This document shows, one piece after another, positions 7,720 to 12,817 of a DNA stretch of 12,817 bases (the first letter of the stretch is position 1; every line of letters begins with the position of its first letter). This DNA comes from JBLIOB01 sp047639575 (lineage in GTDB: Bacteria; Bacteroidota; Bacteroidia; Flavobacteriales_D; Parvicellaceae), in NCBI GenBank assembly GCA_047639575.1, contig JBLIOB010000108.1, forward strand, positions 1 through 12,817, read 5' to 3'. The translations under genes and the position numbers were made by a program. The notes beneath the pieces are model-generated. The model did not search any database. It saw nothing but the letters and a program-made list of their open reading frames with translations, and had not been told where the DNA came from.

Positions 7720-8331
7720 TTGTATTTTGTAAAAACCCCTAATATTATTAAACCTCTTTATCGTGACTTCATTTGGAATCTGCCAAATGACAGTCTGGAG
7801 GTTTACTTAACGTTTGACGATGGACCAACTCCTGAAATAACCGATCAGGTATTTAAAATACTTGCCGAATTTGATGCTTTAGCTACGTTTTTTCTAGTTG
7901 GTGAGAATATTGAAAATCATCCAAGCTACCTTGATAAATATTCACAGTTAGGCCATTCTATTGGTAATCATTCCTATTCCCATTTTAATGGTTGGCATAC
8001 GGAGAAGGAAAAATACCTTGAAGATATAGCACGATGTGGTAAAATTATTCCCGGAAAATTATTTCGGCCACCCTATGGTAAAATCACTCGCTCACAAGCA
8101 AAAGAAGTAAAGACAAATTACAAGCTCATTATGTGGGATGTACTTTCCGGTGATTTTGATTCAAGGGTTGATGGTGATCAATGTACCTTAAATGTAACCA
8201 CCAATGTTGAGTCTGGTAGTATCATCGTTTTTCATGATAGTTTGAAGGCTTCTAAGACCATGTTAACCTCATTACCTCAGATTCTAGGGAACTTATCCGA
8301 AAGAGGCTTTAAATTTAAAGCTTTAGCCTGA
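7720..8331 (+). CDS. Polysaccharide deacetylase family protein (NodB homology domain, CE4)
   Basis: This 203-residue protein is almost entirely a NodB domain. All five motifs are present: TFDDGPTPE with the catalytic/metal Asp33-Asp34; GNHSYSH with metal ligands His84 and His88; FRPPYG with Arg116; a WDVLSGDFD segment (139-147); and IVFHDS with His172. It should therefore be a metal-dependent hydrolase removing N- or O-acetyl groups from a carbohydrate. It has no signal peptide or membrane anchor, so it is probably cytoplasmic unless tethered. The start must be TTG at 7720: an in-frame TAA occupies 7717-7719, and the first in-frame ATG falls only in the fourth motif. The resulting N-terminus MYFVKTP fits the family. 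It follows the DUF2723 gene by 10 bp and is probably translated from the same mRNA. The substrate is unknown, with a glycan or lipid-linked sugar intermediate being plausible. Confidence 0.93.
   Translation: MYFVKTPNIIKPLYRDFIWNLPNDSLEVYLTFDDGPTPEITDQVFKILAEFDALATFFLVGENIENHPSYLDKYSQLGHSIGNHSYSHFNGWHTEKEKYLEDIARCGKIIPGKLFRPPYGKITRSQAKEVKTNYKLIMWDVLSGDFDSRVDGDQCTLNVTTNVESGSIIVFHDSLKASKTMLTSLPQILGNLSERGFKFKALA
8303..8324. terminator. Palindrome near the convergent stops, possible weak shared terminator
   Basis: GCTTTAAATTTAAAGC (8306-8321) is a perfect 16-bp palindrome inside the last codons of the deacetylase gene. Allowing G-U pairs extends the stem to about 9 bp with an AATT loop on the plus strand. 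It is the only stem-forming element near this junction, and it is AT-rich with no long U tract, so terminator activity is doubtful. Confidence 0.3.
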
Positions 8332-9735
8332 TTAATTTTCTGAGGGGCAGACAAATTCTGTCATTGCAATGTCCGTTTCTTGCATCGCCTCAAATCCTCC
8401 TTCAACATCAACTACGTTCGCAATTCCATTTTTCTTCATAATTGAAGTATAGATTAATGATCTATAACCAGTTCTGCAATGAACATAGTATTTTTCGTTT
8501 TTCTGTAATCCGTCAATCTCTGAACTTATAAAGTCCAAGGGGCGATTTATAGCTGAACACGAATGTTCTGCTTCAAATTCTGAAGGTTTTCTTGCATCAA
8601 TTAAGTTGAAGTCCTTTTTTTCCTTTAATAGATTAGCCAAATCAGGTGCTAGAATAGAAGTGATCTCATCAACCTGCAAACCTGCTGCTTTCCAAGACTC
8701 ATATCCACCTTGTAAATAGCCAATGGTATTATCATATCCTACTCGTGACAATCTAATAGTAACTTCTTCTTCTCGTCCTACTTCTACAATAATAATTATT
8801 GGCTGCTTATTGTCTTTAATGACTGTTCCAACCCATGGAGCAAACCCCCCATCAATTCCAATGAAAATTGACCCTTTTATAAATCCTTCGTGAAAATCTT
8901 CTTTTGATCTGGTATCCAATATTAATGCTCCTTCTTCTTGCAGCTTTAAAACTTCAGATGGCCGCAACGCATTGGCTCCTTTACTTACAACTTCATCAAT
9001 GGACGTGTAACCATTTTTGTTGAGCATTGCCGCTTTTGGGAAATACTGAGGCGCAGGCATAATCCCTGTAGTTAACTCTTTTACAAAATCCTCTCTAGAA
9101 ATATCTTGTAATGCGTAGTTATTTTCTTTTTGATCCCCTAGGGTTGCATAAGTTTCTGAACTCATGTTTTTACCACATGATGATCCAGCTCCATGTCCGG
9201 GGTAGACCATTACATCATCAGCCAGAGGCATTATTTTAGAACGCAATGAATCAAACAGCATCCCCGCTAAATCTTCTTTAGTAACATCTGACTTGATCGC
9301 TAAATCCGGTCTTCCAACATCTCCAATAAATAAAGTGTCTCCAGAAAATATGCAAAAATCCTTTCCCCGCTCATCCTTCAATAAGTATGTAGAACTTTCT
9401 ACAGTATGCCCGGGGGTATGCATTACTTCAATTGACAAATCACCAACATTGAAAATTTGCCCGTCAGTTGCAATAATACTATCAAATTCAGTTTTTGCCG
9501 TTGGGCCAAATACTATTTTCGCTCCAGTTTTTTCGGCTAAATCTACATGTCCTGAAACAAAATCAGCATGAAAATGGGTTTCGAAAATATACTTGATCTT
9601 GACACCGTTAGCGTTCGCCATGTCAATGTACTGTTGAACTTCTCTCATCGGGTCTACGATCGCAGCTTCTCCGTTGGATTCTATGTAGTAAGCCGCTTCG
9701 GCCAAACAGTCCGTATATAATTGCTCTACTTTCAT
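8332..9735 (-). CDS. Persulfide dioxygenase-rhodanese fusion (MBL fold + pseudo-rhodanese + rhodanese), CstB-like
   Basis: The protein has 467 residues and three domains. Residues 1-~235 are a metallo-beta-lactamase domain of the ETHE1/persulfide dioxygenase type: THFHADF gives His54 and His56, HTPGHT gives His110, SGDTLFIGDVGRPD gives Asp133, and YPGHGAGS gives His181. By analogy to ETHE1, the Fe(II) ligands would be His54, His110 and Asp133. Residues ~255-355 are a rhodanese fold whose active cysteine is missing: the loop reads VEVGREEE. Residues ~360-460 are a second rhodanese with an intact CRTGYRS loop (Cys420). The same order (MBL, inactive rhodanese, active rhodanese) occurs in staphylococcal CstB, which oxidises low-molecular-weight persulfides to sulfite and thiosulfate. 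No signal peptide is seen, so it should be cytoplasmic and act in sulfide/persulfide detoxification. No CstR-like regulator or sulfide:quinone reductase lies in the window. Its stop codon abuts that of the convergent deacetylase gene. Confidence 0.93.
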   Translation of the reverse strand: MKVEQLYTDCLAEAAYYIESNGEAAIVDPMREVQQYIDMANANGVKIKYIFETHFHADFVSGHVDLAEKTGAKIVFGPTAKTEFDSIIATDGQIFNVGDLSIEVMHTPGHTVESSTYLLKDERGKDFCIFSGDTLFIGDVGRPDLAIKSDVTKEDLAGMLFDSLRSKIMPLADDVMVYPGHGAGSSCGKNMSSETYATLGDQKENNYALQDISREDFVKELTTGIMPAPQYFPKAAMLNKNGYTSIDEVVSKGANALRPSEVLKLQEEGALILDTRSKEDFHEGFIKGSIFIGIDGGFAPWVGTVIKDNKQPIIIIVEVGREEEVTIRLSRVGYDNTIGYLQGGYESWKAAGLQVDEITSILAPDLANLLKEKKDFNLIDARKPSEFEAEHSCSAINRPLDFISSEIDGLQKNEKYYVHCRTGYRSLIYTSIMKKNGIANVVDVEGGFEAMQETDIAMTEFVCPSEN

Positions 9736-9836
9736 AATTATTCTTTGCTTCAGTAAATTTACAAATCAGAACTTACTTTTCACGTCAATTGAACATAAAA
9801 TATGGGCTATTGTTCAGCACAGACATGGAGAAAACG

Positions 9837-9870
9837 AAAAAAAAGGAACCTTTTCAGGTTCCTTTTTTTT
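9837..9870 (-). terminator. Intrinsic terminator after the TonB-dependent receptor gene
   Basis: AAAAAAAAGGAACC (9837-9850) and GGTTCCTTTTTTTT (9857-9870) form a perfect 14-bp inverted repeat around a 6-nt loop. On the minus strand it lies 2 bp beyond the receptor stop codon and ends in a T8 tract. It separates the receptor from the persulfide dioxygenase gene, which must then have its own promoter in 9736-9836. The symmetric A/T runs would also stop plus-strand transcription. Confidence 0.92.
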
Positions 9871-9872
9871 GT

Positions 9873-12329
9873 TTAGAAATTTATCTTGTAATAGAATATT
9901 GGCAGTCTACCTAATTGGTAGTTTTCCAAGAATGGTTGAGGGAGACCAGTATCTTGATCAATATTATCTGGCACATAAGTTAAACTTAGCGTATTCTGAA
10001 TATTCAGCAAATTCACTAAATCAATGGCGATTTCATGGGTGATTTTATGTTTTTTACTATTGATCTTATAGTTCAATTTTAAATCAACACGGAAGTAATC
10101 TCTAAACTGAAGCGAGTTATAGCTGTCATCAGTAAAAATAACTTCAGATGCTAATCCAGATGCTGCCGTATCAACAAGACCAAATCTCTTTCCTCCAGCC
10201 CATGTGATTTTTCCACCAACGCCAAAAGTGTTTCGATCCTTGATTTTCTTTTCCCAACCAAACAAACCATTTACAGCAAAATTACCGTTGTAGTCAGTAT
10301 TTCTTTCTTTCCCATCGCTACCTTTATAAACAGAGTTATACAAAGAACCTGTTAACATGAAGTAGTAGTTTTTGTTGAATCGTCTTTCTATAGTCACTTC
10401 AATTCCATAGTTTGTTCCTGTTCCCGTATTCGTTAATTCTCCAGGAAAGAACCTTGAAAACCCACTTCCGGCATTTATCATTGATACTGAATTAGAATCT
10501 GTAAGAGATACAGGTATGGCAAATAAATATTGGTAATAAGCTTCCATTCTTAGCCTTGCATTTTTACCAAGCGCTCTATCATATCCAATAACCCCGTGAA
10601 AACTTCTAGACAAGCCCAAATCTTGATTTGAGCTTGTTTTACCGTGTGCGCACGAAGAACAAGTATCATTAAGATAGAAATAAGAATAAGTAGGTTGAAT
10701 TTGAGAATGTAATCCTACACCAAAATTCAGCGATTGCTTTTCTTTAAATCTCCAATTAAAACCTAATCTTGGCTCTGGATAACTATAGGTATTTCCTTGT
10801 GAGAAATACGTCTGATGAACTCCAATATTCATCGTAGTCTTTTCATTGAAATTATGCTTCCATTGAATAAAAGGTCTAACTAAAAATGCAGAACTTTTCT
10901 GATCCCATCTAGTTTCATATGTCCCAGCACCAATGTTGTCTATACTGTCTTTGAAATCGAACATGTAATAATCAGTACTAACGCCATATTTAAGTATGTT
11001 CTTTTTGCTAAACTTCTTATTAACAGCCGTGTAGTTCGAAATTTTATATTCAGTAAACCAATAGGCCAGCAAATCTCTCGTTGAATCAACAACGAAAGCA
11101 CCACCTTCAAACTCGGTTGAAGTTGTATCTAAGCTTCTAAATACTAATTCGTGATTAGATTTTTGATTTTGACCTGAAAAAGAAGTTGTTGATTTCAAAA
11201 ACGTCTTTTCATTCAAGGCTTTAGAATATGTTGTTCCAAACACACCCATTTTAGTCCTAAACAATTGATCACGGTCGTTTTCGCCATACAGGTCAACCAA
11301 ACCTGGATCAAACTGATTACTAATTAGAATATCAACTTTACTTGAACCACCGATCGCAAAAAACGAAAGATTCGCTTCATTCTTAAGTGGGAAGTTCAAT
11401 TTAAAAGAAGCATCCATATATTTTGGAATAGCCGTAGTACCAATATCGATACCTAATGAAGTTAAAATATCAAAATTTGAAAGTCTATACGTGACTAAAT
11501 AGGATGCGCCTGACTCCTTACTAAGAGGCCCCTCTGCTAAAATCTCCGTACCCAACAGACCAAATTGTCCTGAAAATTCATGTTTTTCGTTATTCCCGTT
11601 TCTTAGTTTTAAATCGAAAACTCCTGATAAGCTATTTCCATATTCCGCAGGAAACGCTGCTGTAAAGAAATCAGAATTACCCATGGTCTTATTATTCAAA
11701 ATACTTACTGGACCTCCAGTAGATCCGGAAATAGCAAAATGACTTGGATTTGGAATATCAATTCCTTCAACTCTCCAAAGGACCCCAATTGGAGAATTTC
11801 CTCTTACAACAATATCGTTTCTTGAATCATCGGCCCCTTGCACACCTGCAAAGTTCGATGCCATTCTTGCTGGATCAGATCTACTTCCTGCATAACGATC
11901 CGTTTCTTCAACAGAAAACGACTTTGCCGAAACACTTGCCATATCATTATTCAGCTCGCCTGCTTTCTTGGCAACAATTTCTACACCATCTCCAATTTCG
12001 TTAAATGCATCTTCAAGACCAACGTTCAGTATGGATTCTTTCCCAGCTATTACAATTATTTCCATAATCCTGGTCTTATAGAAAGTATACTCAATCGCTA
12101 TACTTTGACGTCCAACAGGAACATTTTCCAATCTGAACTTACCATCACTGGAAGTCACCGTCTGGTTACCATCTGAATCAAGCAGTTTAACATCCGCTCC
12201 ATCTAATGGGTACTGTGATTCTTTGTCCACGATCTTACCGCGAACCACTTGAGTTGCTTGTGCAACTATCGTAATGGGTGTGATTAAAGCAAGGCTAATA
12301 ATTAGTAACGAGTTGAAAATATGTTTCAT
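9873..12329 (-). CDS. TonB-dependent outer-membrane receptor with N-terminal carboxypeptidase-regulatory-like domain
   Basis: The protein has 818 residues. Residues 1-24 are a Sec signal peptide (KHIFNSLLIISLALITPITIVAQ). Residues ~28-108 are a CarboxypepD_reg/CarbopepD_reg-2 beta-sandwich (VVRGKIVDKESQYPLDGADV...GKFRLENVPVG), common on Bacteroidota receptors. A plug domain follows (~115-245) with IVVRGNSPIGVLWRVEGIDI and FPAEYGNSLSGVFDL. The rest is a beta-barrel of alternating hydrophobic/aromatic strands ending in IFYYKINF, with the C-terminal Phe typical of BAM-assembled proteins. It should import an unknown ligand across the outer membrane using TonB-ExbBD energy. No SusD-like partner, siderophore gene or transport permease adjoins it, so the substrate cannot be inferred. 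A Cys-rich CSSCAHGK sequence (557-564) falls between barrel strands. The ATG at 12327-12329 directly precedes the signal peptide. It is bounded by terminators on both sides and is likely monocistronic. Confidence 0.93.
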   Translation of the reverse strand: MKHIFNSLLIISLALITPITIVAQATQVVRGKIVDKESQYPLDGADVKLLDSDGNQTVTSSDGKFRLENVPVGRQSIAIEYTFYKTRIMEIIVIAGKESILNVGLEDAFNEIGDGVEIVAKKAGELNNDMASVSAKSFSVEETDRYAGSRSDPARMASNFAGVQGADDSRNDIVVRGNSPIGVLWRVEGIDIPNPSHFAISGSTGGPVSILNNKTMGNSDFFTAAFPAEYGNSLSGVFDLKLRNGNNEKHEFSGQFGLLGTEILAEGPLSKESGASYLVTYRLSNFDILTSLGIDIGTTAIPKYMDASFKLNFPLKNEANLSFFAIGGSSKVDILISNQFDPGLVDLYGENDRDQLFRTKMGVFGTTYSKALNEKTFLKSTTSFSGQNQKSNHELVFRSLDTTSTEFEGGAFVVDSTRDLLAYWFTEYKISNYTAVNKKFSKKNILKYGVSTDYYMFDFKDSIDNIGAGTYETRWDQKSSAFLVRPFIQWKHNFNEKTTMNIGVHQTYFSQGNTYSYPEPRLGFNWRFKEKQSLNFGVGLHSQIQPTYSYFYLNDTCSSCAHGKTSSNQDLGLSRSFHGVIGYDRALGKNARLRMEAYYQYLFAIPVSLTDSNSVSMINAGSGFSRFFPGELTNTGTGTNYGIEVTIERRFNKNYYFMLTGSLYNSVYKGSDGKERNTDYNGNFAVNGLFGWEKKIKDRNTFGVGGKITWAGGKRFGLVDTAASGLASEVIFTDDSYNSLQFRDYFRVDLKLNYKINSKKHKITHEIAIDLVNLLNIQNTLSLTYVPDNIDQDTGLPQPFLENYQLGRLPIFYYKINF

Positions 12330-12333
12330 AGTG

Positions 12334-12363
12334 CAAAATTAATAAAGTTATTATGCCAACAAA
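12334..12363 (-). promoter_or_regulatory. Bacteroidota-type promoter of the TonB-dependent receptor gene
   Basis: On the minus strand TTTG (complement of 12360-12363), 18 bp, then TAATTTTG (complement of 12334-12341) match the -33 TTTG and -7 TAnnTTTG elements with the expected spacing. The -7 element ends only 4 bp before the ATG, so initiation would fall at or next to the start codon. Confidence 0.6.
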
Positions 12364-12405
12364 GAAAAAGCCGCACTGCAAATTCTACAATACGGCTTTT
12401 TCTTT
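12361..12405 (-). terminator. Intrinsic terminator after the PorP/SprF-like gene
   Basis: AAAGAAAAAGCCG (12361-12373) and CGGCTTTTTCTTT (12393-12405) are perfect 13-bp inverted arms around a 19-nt loop, 19 bp past the PorP/SprF stop codon on the minus strand. The distal arm carries T-rich sequence on either strand. The distal end overlaps the -33 element of the next gene. Confidence 0.75.
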
Positions 12406-12424
12406 ATACGTACTTTATAATTTC

Positions 12425-12817
12425 TTACTCAAAGGAACTTTTCGTTGCTTCATCCTCGAATGTTTTAGTCCGAGTAAACTTAATCCCAAGCATCACTTCG
12501 TACACCCCGCTGCTATAGTTCTTTAAATTAGTCGTAGTGAAGTCATAACTAAAACCAAGCATTATGTTGTTCTTATAGGTATACCCAATCATGGCAGAAA
12601 CAGCATCATTTGTTCGATATGCGGCACCTAACCAAAAATTATCTTTATAAATAATCCTCGCCATTGCATCAACTTGAACTGGAGCAGGGTCTGCATATTT
12701 AACCATAAGTGATGGTTCAACAGCAAAATCTCCTAAATCAAATTTATAACCACCAGCAATGTAATAGTGATCGTCTAGCGATGCATTAGAGTATCCATAA
12801 TTTCTGAATTTAATTTT
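12425..12817 (-). CDS. PorP/SprF-family type IX secretion system-associated membrane protein, C-terminal part (5' end outside window)
   Basis: The minus-strand frame stays open to the window edge, giving 130 C-terminal residues. It is a beta-strand-rich sequence characteristic of the PorP/SprF family: YYIAGGYKFDLGDFAVEPS, then FWLGAAYRTNDAVSAMIGY, NIMLGFSYDF and a closing GVYEVMLGIKF, followed by a short charged tail (KTFEDEATKSSFE). Family members are small outer-membrane beta-barrels found only in Bacteroidota. Some are needed for type IX secretion or for delivery of individual large adhesins to the cell surface (SprF with SprB). Many paralogues exist per genome and usually sit next to a large secreted protein, which would lie beyond the right edge here; this cannot be seen. 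An ATG at 12706 is internal to the conserved region and is not the start. Confidence 0.9.
   Translation of the reverse strand, partial: KIKFRNYGYSNASLDDHYYIAGGYKFDLGDFAVEPSLMVKYADPAPVQVDAMARIIYKDNFWLGAAYRTNDAVSAMIGYTYKNNIMLGFSYDFTTTNLKNYSSGVYEVMLGIKFTRTKTFEDEATKSSFE

Noticed and set aside
9293..9571. Plus-strand open frame inside the persulfide dioxygenase gene
   Set aside because: It is antisense to the conserved MBL domain; no domain or start signal supports it.
11744..12176. Two overlapping plus-strand open frames opposite the receptor gene
   Set aside because: Both are antisense to the well-supported signal, regulatory and plug region of the TonB-dependent receptor and lack recognisable domains.
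1..12817. Mobile elements, CRISPR arrays, toxin-antitoxin or defence genes
   Set aside because: No direct-repeat arrays, transposase motifs, integrase, terminal inverted repeats or small two-gene modules were found; the tRNA-Gln is not flanked by any integrase or partial tRNA copy that would suggest an attachment site.

Overview
The window looks like chromosomal housekeeping DNA from a Bacteroidota bacterium, most likely Flavobacteriia-like. Four things support this. The DNA is AT-rich. One gene belongs to the PorP/SprF family, which is tied to the type IX secretion system. There is a CarboxypepD_reg/TonB outer-membrane receptor. There is a Bacteroidota-style promoter (TTTG-N18-TAATTTTG) in front of that receptor, and genes generally lack a clear Shine-Dalgarno sequence. 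The genus cannot be fixed from the sequence alone.

Layout: (1) On the plus strand, the 3' end of an MscS-type mechanosensitive channel runs into a 702-residue Prc/Tsp tail-specific protease 18 bp downstream. (2) Convergent to these is a minus-strand exported protein with an atypical rhodanese domain. (3) A roughly 540-bp interval holds a minus-strand tRNA-Gln(UUG) with a strong intrinsic terminator and some weak hairpins. (4) On the plus strand, a large multi-spanning DUF2723 (TMEM260/GT117-like) membrane glycosyltransferase is followed 10 bp later by a NodB-fold polysaccharide deacetylase with a TTG start. This is the most suggestive functional pair in the window. (5) From here to the end everything is on the minus strand: a CstB-like persulfide dioxygenase/rhodanese fusion, a TonB-dependent receptor of unknown ligand bounded by intrinsic terminators, and the 3' end of a PorP/SprF-family gene.

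The genes mainly concern the envelope: osmotic release, periplasmic proteolysis, surface glycosylation, outer-membrane uptake and type IX secretion. A cytoplasmic sulfide/persulfide detoxification enzyme is also present. I see no mobile element, CRISPR array, prophage or defence island, and nothing I would call a new multi-gene system. The points worth a second look are the glycosyltransferase-deacetylase pair, the possibly leaderless receptor mRNA, the unusual rhodanese active sites, and two convergent genes whose stop codons abut with no spacer.
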